Positions 1-8,959 of a stretch of DNA of 64,000 nucleotides are shown piece by piece; position 1 is the stretch's first letter, and each line of letters begins with the position of its first letter. Location of the stretch: NCBI RefSeq assembly GCF_024181725.1, contig NZ_CP028908.1, forward strand, positions 5,855,001-5,919,000. The letters are read 5' to 3'. A program made the position numbers and the translations under genes. The notes under the pieces were generated by a model. The model was not told the origin of the DNA. It saw only the letters and a program-made list of their open reading frames with translations, and ran no database searches. Source of the DNA: Bradyrhizobium sp. WD16. GTDB lineage: Bacteria > Pseudomonadota > Alphaproteobacteria > Rhizobiales > Xanthobacteraceae.

Positions 1-222
1 ATGGGTGAAGGCAAAGATGTTCTTCGGCGTGCTGGCGCTGGCGCCCGGCGAAGTCGCGGTGAACTGGTAGGCGTAGGTCAGGCGGTTGTCGTTGACGATG
101 AAGAAGGGCACATCGGCCACCGGCTTCGCCTTTACCGGCATCGTCGAAAGGTCGGCGGCAAAGGCCGAGCCGGCTGCCGCGATCGTCAGACCGAACGCGA
201 GTGCGTAGGATTTCAATTTCAT
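1..222 (-). CDS. Secreted or outer-membrane protein, N-terminal part only
   Basis: Only the first 74 codons lie in the window; the gene continues off the left edge. The protein starts MKLKSYALAFGLTIAAAGSAFA, a clear signal peptide with an AFA-type cleavage site near residue 22. The mature part begins ADLSTMPVKAKPV and continues with FFIVNDNRLTYAY. That pattern, a signal peptide followed by a 'FF(I/V)VNDN' segment, reminds me of Tsx-like nucleoside-channel proteins of alphaproteobacteria. A nucleoside porin would fit the nucleoside ABC transporter that follows, but this is inference from a short fragment. It is transcribed away from that operon. No other function can be supported. Confidence 0.7.
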   Translation of the reverse strand, partial: MKLKSYALAFGLTIAAAGSAFAADLSTMPVKAKPVADVPFFIVNDNRLTYAYQFTATSPGASASTPKNIFAFTH

Positions 223-720
223 CAAGTGCCCCCGAAAGTGAGTTGAGACGACGAACGTTGTCGCCTCACTTTGCGCGGGGGCGGCACGGACGGAAGCACG
301 AAAGTTCCGCATGCCCTGCACAGACATTGACGCGAGCGCGAAATACATGAGCAGCGCCCATCGCGTTGCGGCGCCGGCGCGCGGGCGCTTCGCATGATCA
401 TGATCATGCAAAATTCGCGGAGTTTACGCGGTGTTCGGCGCCTCGCCCGTCGGCTCGCGGCGCGCTGCGACGACACGCCGCGCCGTCATCGGCCGCTGCT
501 CATTTTCTGACCGCGCGGTCCCTGCAGGATTCCGATTTGCGGCCGCCTGTCGCAAATCAGCAACAGATCCGTCGACGCCGGGACAAGAGCGTTTTCAACA
601 GGTTGCACCGGGATTGGGCAACTGGTGGCGCTTTTCATGACTTATCTTGACGGACGATCTGGCACAGTATCGTCCCAATAATCCCGCCCGCGCGAGTCCC
701 GCACCGAAGCCCCGACGCTC
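223..720. other. Non-coding region with an 18-bp palindrome
   Basis: About 500 bp between the divergent secreted-protein gene and the ABC transporter operon. No convincing gene is present; the short open frames here look random. It must hold both promoters. The only structured element I see is the perfect palindrome at 392-409. Confidence 0.6.
392..409. promoter_or_regulatory. Perfect 18-bp palindrome, possible operator
   Basis: The sequence GCATGATCATGATCATGC equals its own reverse complement over all 18 bases. It lies in the divergent intergenic region, 312 bp before the transporter start and 170 bp before the secreted-protein start. It could be an operator for a dimeric regulator. It is also an iterated GATCAT motif and may have no function. 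Confidence 0.35.
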
Positions 721-2292
721 ATGACCGAAGCTCCACCTTCCCCGCCCCCGGCCGGCGCCATCGCGCTTCTCGAGGCCGTCGGCATCACCAAGCTTTACGG
801 CGATTTCGCCGCCAATGACGGCGTCGACCTCGCCGTCCGGCCGCATCAGATCCATGCGCTGCTCGGTGAAAACGGCGCCGGCAAGTCGACCCTCGTCAAG
901 ATCATCTACGGGCTGATCCAGCCGAGCGCCGGCGAGTTGCGCTGGCAGGGCCGCCGGGTCGAGCTGAGCGGACCGGCCGCCGCGCGCGCGCTCGGCATCG
1001 GCATGGTGTTCCAGCATTTCTCGCTGTTCGACAATCTGACGGTGGCGGAAAATGTCGCGCTCGGACTGCCGGCGGGCGAATCCTTTTCGGCGATCTCGGC
1101 GCGGCTCGCCAAGATCTCCGCCCTCTACGGGCTGCCGCTCGATCCCAAACGCGAGGTCTGGCAGCTGTCGGTCGGCGAGCGCCAGCGCATCGAGATCGTC
1201 CGCGCCCTGATGCAGGATCCGAAATTCCTCATTCTCGACGAGCCGACCGCCGTGCTCACGCCGCAGGAAGCCGACCAGCTCTTTGCCGTGCTCGAACGGC
1301 TCAAGGGCGAAGGCCGCGCGATCCTCTATATCAGCCACAAGCTCGAAGAGGTGAAGCGGCTGTGCGACACCGCCACCATCCTGCGGGGCGGCAGGAAGGT
1401 GGCGAGTTGCGATCCGCGGCTGGAAAGCGCCGCCTCGCTGGCGCGGATGATGGTCGGAAGCGACATCAGGGAGGTTCGCGCCAGGAGCCATCGCCCCACC
1501 GTGCCGCGCCTCGTCGTCAACGACCTGAGCGCCGCCCCCGAGGAGGCGCACGGCACGCGCCTTCGCAACATCTGCCTCGAGGTGAAGGGCGGCGAGATCT
1601 TCGGCATCGCCGGCGTTGCCGGCAACGGCCAGGACGAACTCTTCGCCCTGCTCTCGGGCGAACGGCGGCTGCTCGATCCGGCGAAGATCGTCATCGACGG
1701 CCAGGCCGCCGCCCACCTCTCCATCACCCAGCGCCGCCGCCTCGGCGCCGCCTTCGTTCCCGAGGAACGGCTGGGCCACGGCACCGCGCCGCGGATGCGC
1801 CTGTCCGAGAATGCGCTTCTCACCGGCCACGCCACCGGCACCATGACCCACCACGGCTTCATCGATGCCGCCGCGACGCTCGCCACCGTCGATCGCGCCA
1901 CCGCGGCTTTCGATGTGCGCAAGGCCAAGCGCGATCCCGAGGCCGCCAGCCTGTCCGGCGGCAATCTGCAGAAATTCATCGTCGGCCGTGAAATCCTGCG
2001 CAAGCCGGCCGTTCTCGTCGTCAGCCAGCCGACCTGGGGCGTCGACGCCGGCGCCGCCGCGGTGATCCGCCAGGCGCTGATCGATCTCGCCGCCGACGGC
2101 GCCGCGGTCATGGTGATCAGCCAGGACCTCGACGAACTCGCCGAGATCTCCGACCGCATCGCCGTGATGTTCCATGGCGGCCTCTCCGCGCCGCTCGCCA
2201 CCGCCGAAGCCGACCGCGAGACCATCGGCCTGCTGATGGGCGGCAGTACGATCCAAGCGGCAAAGGAGCACGCCCATGGCGCTGGTGCTTGA
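721..2292 (+). CDS. Nucleoside/purine-type ABC transporter, double ATP-binding protein
   Basis: A 523-residue protein with two ABC cassettes, the layout of the YufO/NupA ATPases that work with BMP-family binding proteins. Cassette 1 has Walker A GENGAGKST near residues 49-57, signature LSVGERQR and Walker B LILDEPT. Cassette 2 has a degenerate P-loop (GVAGNGQDEL), signature LSGGNLQKF and VVSQPTWG where Walker B/DEPT would be, a known asymmetry in this family. It energises import through the two permeases downstream. Its last 17 bp overlap the first permease gene, so the genes are co-transcribed. The adjacent purine deaminase and the xanthine dehydrogenase beyond the island point to purine bases or nucleosides as substrate; this is inference. 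Confidence 0.9.
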   Translation: MTEAPPSPPPAGAIALLEAVGITKLYGDFAANDGVDLAVRPHQIHALLGENGAGKSTLVKIIYGLIQPSAGELRWQGRRVELSGPAAARALGIGMVFQHFSLFDNLTVAENVALGLPAGESFSAISARLAKISALYGLPLDPKREVWQLSVGERQRIEIVRALMQDPKFLILDEPTAVLTPQEADQLFAVLERLKGEGRAILYISHKLEEVKRLCDTATILRGGRKVASCDPRLESAASLARMMVGSDIREVRARSHRPTVPRLVVNDLSAAPEEAHGTRLRNICLEVKGGEIFGIAGVAGNGQDELFALLSGERRLLDPAKIVIDGQAAAHLSITQRRRLGAAFVPEERLGHGTAPRMRLSENALLTGHATGTMTHHGFIDAAATLATVDRATAAFDVRKAKRDPEAASLSGGNLQKFIVGREILRKPAVLVVSQPTWGVDAGAAAVIRQALIDLAADGAAVMVISQDLDELAEISDRIAVMFHGGLSAPLATAEADRETIGLLMGGSTIQAAKEHAHGAGA

Positions 2293-3364
2293 GAAGCGCG
2301 CCGAGCGCTCCACGCTGGCGGCGCTCACCTCGCCGGCGATCGCGATCGTACTGACGCTCGCGACCATGGCGATCCTGTTCGCCGCCATCGGCAAGAGTCC
2401 GTTGGCAGCGCTGTCCGCCTATTTCGTCGAGCCGCTGACCGACAGCTATTCGCTGCAGGAGATCGCGGTCAAAGCCTCGCCGCTGGTGATGATCGCGGTG
2501 GGCCTCGCGCTGTGTTATCTCGCCAACGCCTGGAATATCGGCGCCGAGGGCCAGTTCCTGATCGGTGCCGTGGCGGGAAGCTGGATCGCCGTCGCGACCC
2601 AGGGCACCGACGCCGGCCCCTGGGTGCTGCCGGCGATGATGATCTGCGCCGCCGCCGCCGGCGCGCTCTATGCGCTGATCCCGGCGCTGTGCAAAGTGCG
2701 GTTCGGCGCCAGCGAAATCCTCACCAGCCTGATGCTGGTCTATGTCGCCGACCTGTTGCTGGACTACCTCGTCCGCGGCCCCTGGCGCGATCCCAACGGC
2801 TTCAACTTCCCGACCACGGCCGAATTCGATCCGGTCGCAACCGTGCCGCTGCTGATCGAAGGCAGCCGGCTCCATATCGGCGTCCTGCTGACGCTGGTCG
2901 TGGTCGTCGCCGTCGCCATCCTGCTCGGGCGCACCATCACCGGCTTCGAGATCCGCGTCGTCGGCATCGCGCCGCGCGCTGCCCGTTTCGGCGGCTTCAA
3001 TGCCGATCAACTCGTCATCCTGACCTTCGCGGTGTCCGGCGCGCTGGCGGGCCTCGCCGGCATCATCGAGGTCGCAGGACCCGTCGGCCATCTGCAGCCG
3101 GGGATTTCGCCGGGCTACGGCTTCACGGCGATCATCGTCGCCTTCCTCGGCCGTCTCAATCCGGTTGGAATACTAATTGCAGGGCTATTCCTCGCGCTGA
3201 CCTTCATCGGCGGCGAACAGGCCCAGATCGCATTGAAGATCCCTCTCGACATGACCAAGGTATTCCAGGGCATCCTGCTGTTCTACGTGCTCGCCTGCGA
3301 CTCCCTGATTCTCTACCGGATCCGCTGGATCACGAGCCAGAGGAGCGCCGATGGAGCTGTTTGA
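2276..3364 (+). CDS. BMP-type ABC transporter permease 1
   Basis: A 362-residue inner-membrane protein of the BPD_transp_2 (YufP/NupB) family with many hydrophobic helices. It contains NAWNIGAEGQFLIGA, a motif typical of these permeases, and GYGFTAIIVAFLGRLNP near the C-terminus. It pairs with the next gene to form the channel. The start overlaps the ATPase gene by 17 bp and the end overlaps the second permease by 14 bp, so translation is probably coupled. Assignment to the family is firm; the exact substrate is not visible in the sequence. Confidence 0.9.
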   Translation: MALVLEKRAERSTLAALTSPAIAIVLTLATMAILFAAIGKSPLAALSAYFVEPLTDSYSLQEIAVKASPLVMIAVGLALCYLANAWNIGAEGQFLIGAVAGSWIAVATQGTDAGPWVLPAMMICAAAAGALYALIPALCKVRFGASEILTSLMLVYVADLLLDYLVRGPWRDPNGFNFPTTAEFDPVATVPLLIEGSRLHIGVLLTLVVVVAVAILLGRTITGFEIRVVGIAPRAARFGGFNADQLVILTFAVSGALAGLAGIIEVAGPVGHLQPGISPGYGFTAIIVAFLGRLNPVGILIAGLFLALTFIGGEQAQIALKIPLDMTKVFQGILLFYVLACDSLILYRIRWITSQRSADGAV

Positions 3365-4268
3365 GGCCATCCTCCTTTCCGTGATCACGGCATCGACGCC
3401 GCTGCTGCTGGCGGCGGCGGGCGAACTCGTGGTCGAGCGCTCCGGCGTGCTCAATCTCGGCGTCGAAGGCATGATGATCCTGGGCGCCGCCTGCGGTTTC
3501 GCCGGCGCCCACCTCACCGGCTCGACCCTGGCCGGCGCCCTGTGCGGCGCCACGGCGGGCGTTGCGCTCGCGGCGGCATTCGCGCTGATGACGCTCGGCC
3601 TCGCGGTCAACCAGGTGGCCACCGGCCTCGCTTTGACCATCCTCGGCATCGGCCTGTCCGGGCTGATCGGCGCCGGCTTCGTCGGTGAACGCATCGCGCC
3701 GGCGCCCCATCTCTTCATCCCGCTGCTCACGAGCATGCCGTTCGCCGGGCGCCTGCTGTTCGGACAGGATGGCTTCGTCTATGTCTCCATTGCCCTGATC
3801 GCGGGCATCTGGCTGTTCCTCTATCGCAGCCGCGCCGGCCTCGTGCTGCGGGCGATCGGCGACAACCATGTCTCGGCCCACGCGCTGGGCTATCCGGTGC
3901 TGAAGATCCGTTTCCTCGCAGTGCTGTTCGGCGGCGCCTGCGCCGGCCTCGGCGGCGCCTATCTGCCGCTCGCCTATACGCCGTTCTTCGTTCCGGGCAT
4001 GACCGCCGGCCGCGGCTGGATCGCCCTCGCGCTGGTGGTGTTCTCGTCGTGGCGGCCGATCCGCCTGGTGGTGGGCGCCTATCTGTTCGGCGCGGTCAGC
4101 ATCCTGCAACTGCACGCCCAGGGCGCCGGCGTCGGCGTGCCCTCCCAGCTGATGTCGGCGCTGCCCTATCTCGCCACCGTGCTCGTGCTGATCCTGATCT
4201 CGCGCGCGCGCAGCGGCGGCTCGACGGCGCCGGCCTCGCTCGGCACCGTCTTCGTGCCGGATCGCTAG
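3351..4268 (+). CDS. BMP-type ABC transporter permease 2
   Basis: A 305-residue membrane protein of the same permease superfamily (YufQ/NupC type). The segment ELVVERSGVLNLGVEGMMILGA near the N-terminus is characteristic, and GRGWIALALVVF lies in the C-terminal third. It is the second half of the heterodimeric channel. Its stop codon TAG is part of a CTAG (4265-4268) that begins a long imperfect hairpin, so the hairpin lies between this gene and the binding-protein gene and may set their relative mRNA levels. Confidence 0.9.
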   Translation: MELFEAILLSVITASTPLLLAAAGELVVERSGVLNLGVEGMMILGAACGFAGAHLTGSTLAGALCGATAGVALAAAFALMTLGLAVNQVATGLALTILGIGLSGLIGAGFVGERIAPAPHLFIPLLTSMPFAGRLLFGQDGFVYVSIALIAGIWLFLYRSRAGLVLRAIGDNHVSAHALGYPVLKIRFLAVLFGGACAGLGGAYLPLAYTPFFVPGMTAGRGWIALALVVFSSWRPIRLVVGAYLFGAVSILQLHAQGAGVGVPSQLMSALPYLATVLVLILISRARSGGSTAPASLGTVFVPDR

Positions 4269-4349
4269 CCCGGTACCCAGTTTCCGAAGTTCGTTGGAGG
4301 AGATGCGGTACCCTTTGCGAACTTTGGAAAGTGGGCACCGGCACCAAGC
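4264..4349. repeat. Intercistronic imperfect hairpin starting at CTAG
   Basis: Starting in the stop codon of permease 2, the segment GCTAGCCCGGTACCCA pairs imperfectly with TGGGCACCGGCACCAAGC, and the inner arm TTTCCGAAGTTCG pairs with CGAACTTTGGAAA around a 22-nt loop. The two-part arm/core design and the CTAG edge resemble the modules A-D described elsewhere in the window, but the right end is not CTAG. It could act as an mRNA stabiliser or partial terminator between the membrane genes and the binding-protein gene. Confidence 0.55.
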
Positions 4350-4433
4350 GTTTCACTCCATCCGGAATGCACGCGACGGGGCGTTGCGTTTCGGCGTTCT
4401 GTTCACCCGTCCCTTTCGAATGGAGATCATTGC

Positions 4434-5507
4434 ATGATGCGTAAAACCCTGTTTGCCGCGGCCGTCGTGCTCGCCGGCGGATTGCAGGCGGCGACCGCGT
4501 CCGACAAGCTGAAGGTCGGCTTCGTCTATCTCGGTCCGGTCGGCGACTTCGGCTGGACCTATCAGCACGAGGTGGGACACCAGGAACTCGTCAAGGCGCT
4601 CGGCGACGAGATCGAGACCACCTATCTCGAAAACGTCAATGAAGGGCCGGATTCCGAGCGCGCCATCGAACAGCTGGTCCGTGCCGGCAACAAGCTGATC
4701 TTCACCACCTCCTTCGGCTACATGGACCCGACCCTGAAGGTCGCGAAGAAATATCCGAACGTGCATTTCGAGCACGCCACCGGCTTCAAGCGCGACAAGA
4801 ACATGGCGACCTATTCGGCGCGCTGGTACCAGGGCCGCTACATCCAGGGCCAGATCGCGGCCAGGATGTCGAAGAAGGGCGTGATCGGCTATATCGGCTC
4901 GTTCCCGATCCCCGAAGTGGTGTCGGGCATCAACGCAACGCTGCTCGGCGCCCAGAGCATCAATCCGAACATCAAGTTCAAGATCATCTGGGCGAATTCC
5001 TGGTTCGATCCCGGCAAGGAAGCCGACGCGGCCAAGGCGCTGCTCGATCAGGGGGCCGACATCATCACCCAGCATACCGACAGCCCGGCGGCGGTGCAGA
5101 TCGCCTCGGAGCGCGGCGCCATGGCCTTCGGCCAGGATTCGGACATGATCAAGTTCGGCCCGAAGACCCAACTCACCGCCATCGTCGACAACTGGGCGCC
5201 CTATTACATCGAGCGCATCAAGTCGCAGCTCGACGGCAGCTGGAAGGCCGGCGACACCTGGGGCGGCCTCGACAGCAAGATGTTCGTGATGGCGCCCTAT
5301 ACCAACATGCCCGACGACGTGAAGAAGCAGGCCGAGGACACCGAGGCCGCGCTCGCCAAGGGCACGCTGCATCCGTTCAAGTGCCCGCTCGCCGCCCAGG
5401 ACGGCAAGGCGCTCGAATGCAAGGACGGCGACCATCTCGCCGACGGCCAGATCCTGAGCATGAACTACTACCTCAAGGGAATCGACGACAAGCTGCCGGG
5501 CAAGTGA
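4434..5507 (+). CDS. BMP family ABC transporter substrate-binding protein
   Basis: A 357-residue periplasmic binding protein of the Bmp/Med family. It has a signal peptide (first ~22 residues, cleaved near ATAS) with no lipobox cysteine, then KLKVGFVYLGPVGDFGWTYQHE, the conserved N-terminus of this family. Later motifs include TSFGYMDP, GYIGSFPIPEV and NSWFDPGKEA. It delivers ligand to the preceding permeases. A GGAGAT ribosome site lies about 8 nt upstream. BMP proteins are known to bind purine nucleosides or related compounds; next to a purine deaminase that is the likeliest ligand class. It is separated from the permease gene by 165 bp that contain a hairpin. Confidence 0.92.
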   Translation: MMRKTLFAAAVVLAGGLQAATASDKLKVGFVYLGPVGDFGWTYQHEVGHQELVKALGDEIETTYLENVNEGPDSERAIEQLVRAGNKLIFTTSFGYMDPTLKVAKKYPNVHFEHATGFKRDKNMATYSARWYQGRYIQGQIAARMSKKGVIGYIGSFPIPEVVSGINATLLGAQSINPNIKFKIIWANSWFDPGKEADAAKALLDQGADIITQHTDSPAAVQIASERGAMAFGQDSDMIKFGPKTQLTAIVDNWAPYYIERIKSQLDGSWKAGDTWGGLDSKMFVMAPYTNMPDDVKKQAEDTEAALAKGTLHPFKCPLAAQDGKALECKDGDHLADGQILSMNYYLKGIDDKLPGK

Positions 5508-5538
5508 GGGCTGCGGACGGCGATACGTCCGTCAAGTG

Positions 5539-5620
5539 CCCCCTCACCCGGCGCCTCGCACCGACCTCTCCCCGCCGTCGCGGGGAGAGGTCGGATCACG
5601 TCAGCGATCCGGGTGAGGGG
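5539..5620. terminator. Nested palindrome between convergent genes
   Basis: The outer arms CCCCTCACCC and GGGTGAGGGG enclose an inner perfect stem GACCTCTCCCC/GGGGAGAGGTC around a small loop (5563-5592). It sits between the convergent binding-protein and deaminase genes and may stop transcription from both sides. I recognise this 'CCCTCACCC...GGGTGAGGG' palindrome as a common intergenic repeat in rhizobial and related genomes. Confidence 0.65.
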
Positions 5621-5654
5621 CATTATCAATTATCAATCGTCTGAGCAGTAACAA

Positions 5655-7004
5655 TCACCCCGCCCGCAGCGCCGCCGCCGCGACCGAATGGCGGCGGATC
5701 AGATCGGCGATGTCGAGGCCGGCGATGGCGCCGTTCTCCACCGCCCAGCGGCCGCCGACCATGACGCGGTCGGCGCGATGGCCGCCGCACAGCACGAGCG
5801 CGGCCAGCGGATCGCCATGGCCGGAGAAGCGCAGTTCGTCCAGCCTGAACAGCGCGAGATCGGCGATCTTGCCGGCCTCGATGCGGCCGAGTTCGGGCCG
5901 GCCGATGCAGGCGGCGGATCCCTGCGTCGCCCAGCGCAGCGCGTCCTTGTGGCTGACCCTGGAAACGCCGTAGCGCGCCCGCTGCAACAGGAAGGCGGAG
6001 CGCACTTCCTGGATCAGGTTGGAGCCGTCGTTGGAGGCGGAGCCGTCGACGCCGAGGCCGATCGCCACCCCCGCCTCCTCGAGATCGCAGACCGGACAGC
6101 AGCCGGAGGCGAGCAGCTGGTTGCTGCAGGCGCAATGGCTGATGGTGGTCTTCGCCCTGGCGATCCGCCGGCCTTCGTCATCGTTGAAATGAATGCCGTG
6201 GGCGAGCCAGGTGCGCTCATTGAGCCAGCCGCAGTCCTCGAGATAATCCAGCGGTCGGCAGCCGTAGAGCTGCTGGCAGAACTCGTTCTCGTCCTGCGTC
6301 TCGGCGAGATGGGTGTGCAGCCGGACGTCGAGCCGCGCCGCGAGCTCGGCGGTGGCGCGCATCAACGAGGTCGTCACCGAGAACGGCGAACACGGCGCCA
6401 GCGCGATCTGCACCATGGCGTCCTCGCCGCGCTCGTGGAAGCGCTCCACCACCCGGACGCTGTCGGCGAGGATTAAGTCCTCGTCCTGGACCACGCTGTC
6501 CGGCGGCAGGCCGCCGTCTCGCTCGGACAGGTTCATCGAGCCGCGCGTCAGCAGCACGCGAAGGCCGAGCCGGCGCGCCGCCGCCACCTCGATGTCGACG
6601 GCGTCTTCGAGGCCCCGGGGAAAGAGATAGTGATGATCGGTGGTGGTGGTGCAGCCTGACAGCAGAAGCTCGGCCATGGCGACCGTCACGGCGAGGTCCA
6701 GCGCTTGCGGCGTCAGACGGGCCCAGACCGGATAGAGCGCCTTGAGCCAGGGAAACAGTTCGCGGTCCATCGCCGCCGGCAGCGCCCGCGTCAGGGTCTG
6801 GTAGAAATGATGATGGGTATTGATCAGCCCGGGGACCACCACGTGTTGCGCGGCGTCGAAGGCGACCGTGTCGCGCGTCTGCGGCTCGCGGCCGGCCGCC
6901 ACCAGCTCGACGATGCGTCCGTCCTGGATCACAATGCCGCGCTCGGCGCCGTCCGCGAGGATCGCCAGCGGATCCTTGATCCAGATCGGTTTTGTGGCAG
7001 TCAC
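5655..7004 (-). CDS. 8-oxoguanine/guanine deaminase-type amidohydrolase
   Basis: A 449-residue metal-dependent hydrolase of the AtzB/TrzN-like amidohydrolase family, closest in my memory to 8-oxoguanine deaminases. Metal-binding features are the HHH in GLINTHHHFYQTLTRALP, LHTHLAETQDE, LAHGIHF and the aspartate in IGLGVDGSASND. It would deaminate a purine or triazine amino group in the cytoplasm. The start is GTG at 7004, preceded by AAGGAG about 7 nt upstream; the nearby ATGs are out of frame. Its neighbours are a purine-type ABC transporter and, beyond the island, a xanthine dehydrogenase. Guanine deaminase is the main alternative. Confidence 0.87.
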   Translation of the reverse strand: MTATKPIWIKDPLAILADGAERGIVIQDGRIVELVAAGREPQTRDTVAFDAAQHVVVPGLINTHHHFYQTLTRALPAAMDRELFPWLKALYPVWARLTPQALDLAVTVAMAELLLSGCTTTTDHHYLFPRGLEDAVDIEVAAARRLGLRVLLTRGSMNLSERDGGLPPDSVVQDEDLILADSVRVVERFHERGEDAMVQIALAPCSPFSVTTSLMRATAELAARLDVRLHTHLAETQDENEFCQQLYGCRPLDYLEDCGWLNERTWLAHGIHFNDDEGRRIARAKTTISHCACSNQLLASGCCPVCDLEEAGVAIGLGVDGSASNDGSNLIQEVRSAFLLQRARYGVSRVSHKDALRWATQGSAACIGRPELGRIEAGKIADLALFRLDELRFSGHGDPLAALVLCGGHRADRVMVGGRWAVENGAIAGLDIADLIRRHSVAAAALRAG

Positions 7005-7151
7005 GCATCATCTCCTTCAGATTGTGCCGCGTTCAGGTTATGGCGCGGAAACAGAACTGGCGTCGGACTTGCAGGGATACTCGGCGCCTCGCCGGACGAG
7101 TTGCAGCAAAAGCGGTATCGCGTGCGACGGGCAGCTTGCAACATCGTCCAG

Positions 7152-7207
7152 CATCAATATGATTCTAGTGTCCCGTCTCCGAATTACCGCTTCGTTTGCC
7201 TCACCCT
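7152..7207. repeat. Left half of hairpin module A with its 13-nt linker
   Basis: The linker CATCAATATGATT (7152-7164) is followed by CTAG and the first 43 bp of a module A, ending at TCACCCT where the IS256 element begins. The matching right half lies at 18184-18222, on the far side of the 11-kb island. Joined, the halves give a normal A module like the one at 62738-62812. Confidence 0.85.
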
Positions 7208-8623
7208 GGCGATGTCCCGTTCGCTGTTGAAGTCTTGAGAGCGGACGTTGCTTGGCATTCAGATTAGGCGGCCTTCTTCTGCTGCTCAAGAGCGTGACGC
7301 GCTTGAATGGCTTTGAGCGCGACCTTCAGGACTGGCAATTGCTTCCACGCCTTCAGCCGCCTGAAGCCCTTGGCCGCTTCGATCATCCCTGCGGCCGTCC
7401 AACGCAGAGCCATGCTCGCGTCGCGCCATCGCTTGACGTTGCCGCACACACGCCTGATCGTGCCGTTCATGTTCTCGATGACGTTCGTGCATGCCAGTGA
7501 TCGTCTGAGCTGCGGCGGCAGGCCGAGCCGCGTGACCGTGAGGATTTCGTCGAGCCCCTCGAAGATGCTGGCCGCGACGCCCGGCGCTTCACGCTCCAGG
7601 CGCCGGGCCAGGTTCTTGATCAGTTGCTCGGCGCGCGCCGCGTCGTCGATGTCCCCGGCATGGCGCAGCGCCTTTCGGACTGGCGCATGCAGATGCTTCG
7701 GCAGGCGCTCGACGATGTTGCGGGCCTTGTGAATTTGACAGCGCTGGGTCGGCGTGTGGCGGCCAAAGGTTTGGCGGATCGCCTTGGTCAGCGCCTTTGC
7801 GCCATCGACGATGAACAGCCGGCAGATCGTGGGGTCGAGGCCGCGGCCGCTCAGGTTGTCGAGAAGCGCCTGCACCGTCGCGGCATTTTCCGTGGCGCCC
7901 TCGACAACCGCCAGCGGATGCTTGCCGCCGTCGCTGTCGATCCCCACCGCGGCGACCAGAACCAGCTCCTCGGTGATGTGCAGCCCGTCGATCTGGATCG
8001 CGAGCAGGTCGAGCCGCGACAGGTCAGAGGACATCCATTCCGTCATCCGCGCCGCCGACAGCTCGACGAACCGGCGCGACACGGCCGACTTGGAGCGGCT
8101 GTCGCCCCGCTCTGCCGGAGCGTCGCCTTCCGGCAGACGCCCCGCGCGCCCGAACCGGCGCGTCGACACGTTCAGCACCATCAGGTTCATCGCCCATCGG
8201 CTGAGCCACCCTTCTGCCCGGGCGGTTTCCCAACTCGGCAGTGCCATCTCCCCGCCGCCGCGCCGACGCACGCGGGGCCGCTCGACCTGGACCGTTCCCC
8301 CATGAAAGTCCAGCCGGCCTGTCGGTCGTCCCCACCGATGGCCGTCCTTGTCCTTTGATCGGCCATGCCGTGGCCCGCAAAGCCGTTCGGCGTCTTCCTC
8401 CATCATCCCGGCAAGCGTGGCGATGCCGGCTGTCAGGCAGAAATGCTCGAAACTTTCCCCAACCGTTTGCCAGGCCGCTTCCACCATCGCGGTCGCATCA
8501 GGCTTCGTTCTCATGGTAATCTTATTCATGGCGTTGCTTTCCTCGTGGGTTCGACACCCCGAGCCTACCGGCTCAAGGCGAGCAACGCCGCCCTTTCTAT
8601 TTCAACAGAGGTCGGGACATTCC
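7208..8623. mobile_element. Complete IS256-family insertion sequence
   Basis: About 1.4 kb. The ends, read inward, share ATGTCCCG, CTGTTGAA and GCGG.CGTTGC, which mark imperfect terminal inverted repeats. It contains one apparently intact transposase gene. The left end lies inside the loop of a module A hairpin. The right end abuts a module C hairpin rather than the other half of that A module. A truncated, nearly identical copy lies at 17711-18183 in the same orientation. Confidence 0.85.
7264..8529 (-). CDS. IS256/Mutator-family transposase
   Basis: A 421-residue DDE transposase. The catalytic aspartates appear in LLAIQIDGLHITEE and LFIVDGAKALTKA, and the glutamate in SLACTNVIENMNGTIRRV, the IS256-type active-site signature. 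RCQIHKARNIVERLPK is the conserved H/C region before the glutamate. The length is normal for the family and no stop or frameshift is visible, so the element could be active. It starts 94 bp inside the right end of the insertion sequence. Confidence 0.93.
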   Translation of the reverse strand: MNKITMRTKPDATAMVEAAWQTVGESFEHFCLTAGIATLAGMMEEDAERLCGPRHGRSKDKDGHRWGRPTGRLDFHGGTVQVERPRVRRRGGGEMALPSWETARAEGWLSRWAMNLMVLNVSTRRFGRAGRLPEGDAPAERGDSRSKSAVSRRFVELSAARMTEWMSSDLSRLDLLAIQIDGLHITEELVLVAAVGIDSDGGKHPLAVVEGATENAATVQALLDNLSGRGLDPTICRLFIVDGAKALTKAIRQTFGRHTPTQRCQIHKARNIVERLPKHLHAPVRKALRHAGDIDDAARAEQLIKNLARRLEREAPGVAASIFEGLDEILTVTRLGLPPQLRRSLACTNVIENMNGTIRRVCGNVKRWRDASMALRWTAAGMIEAAKGFRRLKAWKQLPVLKVALKAIQARHALEQQKKAA

Positions 8624-8628
8624 CTTTG

Positions 8629-8959
8629 CTAATGTCCCGTTTCCAACGTTCGTATTTCTTTGCAGCAGACGCTTCAACGAACGTTGGAAACAAGGAGACA
8701 CTAGCATCATTATGATTCTAGTGTCCTGTCTCCGAATTACCGCTTCGTTTGCCTCACCCTCGCACGGTAATTCGGAGACATCAGGACACTAGCAAAATCA
8801 AAAAGCTAGTGTGGCTTATGTCTCGCAATTGCCTACAGGGGCTTGCCGCAAAGGGCATCGGCAATTGCGAGACGCCACACTAGTGTGGTTTTGGATCTGA
8901 CGCTCGTCTGAAGAGCTCGCTGCAATGCTGAAACGAGCGTCAGAGATCTACCGCACTAA
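8629..8959. repeat. Hairpin array 1: C - 13 nt - A - 13 nt - B - D
   Basis: Module C at 8629-8704 (left edge CTAA), linker CATCATTATGATT, module A at 8718-8792, linker CAAAATCAAAAAG, module B at 8806-8883, then module D from the shared CTAG at 8880 to about 8959. Each is an imperfect palindrome with a loop of roughly 20-25 nt. In D the arm GATCTGACGCTCGT pairs with ACGAGCGTCAGAGATC. The end of D overlaps the TAG stop codon of the aminotransferase gene (8956-8958), so the array directly follows that gene and could act as its terminator. Confidence 0.9.

Noticed and set aside
8629-8959. CRISPR array
   Set aside because: The repeats are different hairpins of 75-80 bp joined at CTAG with constant linkers, not identical short repeats with unique spacers, and there are no cas genes.
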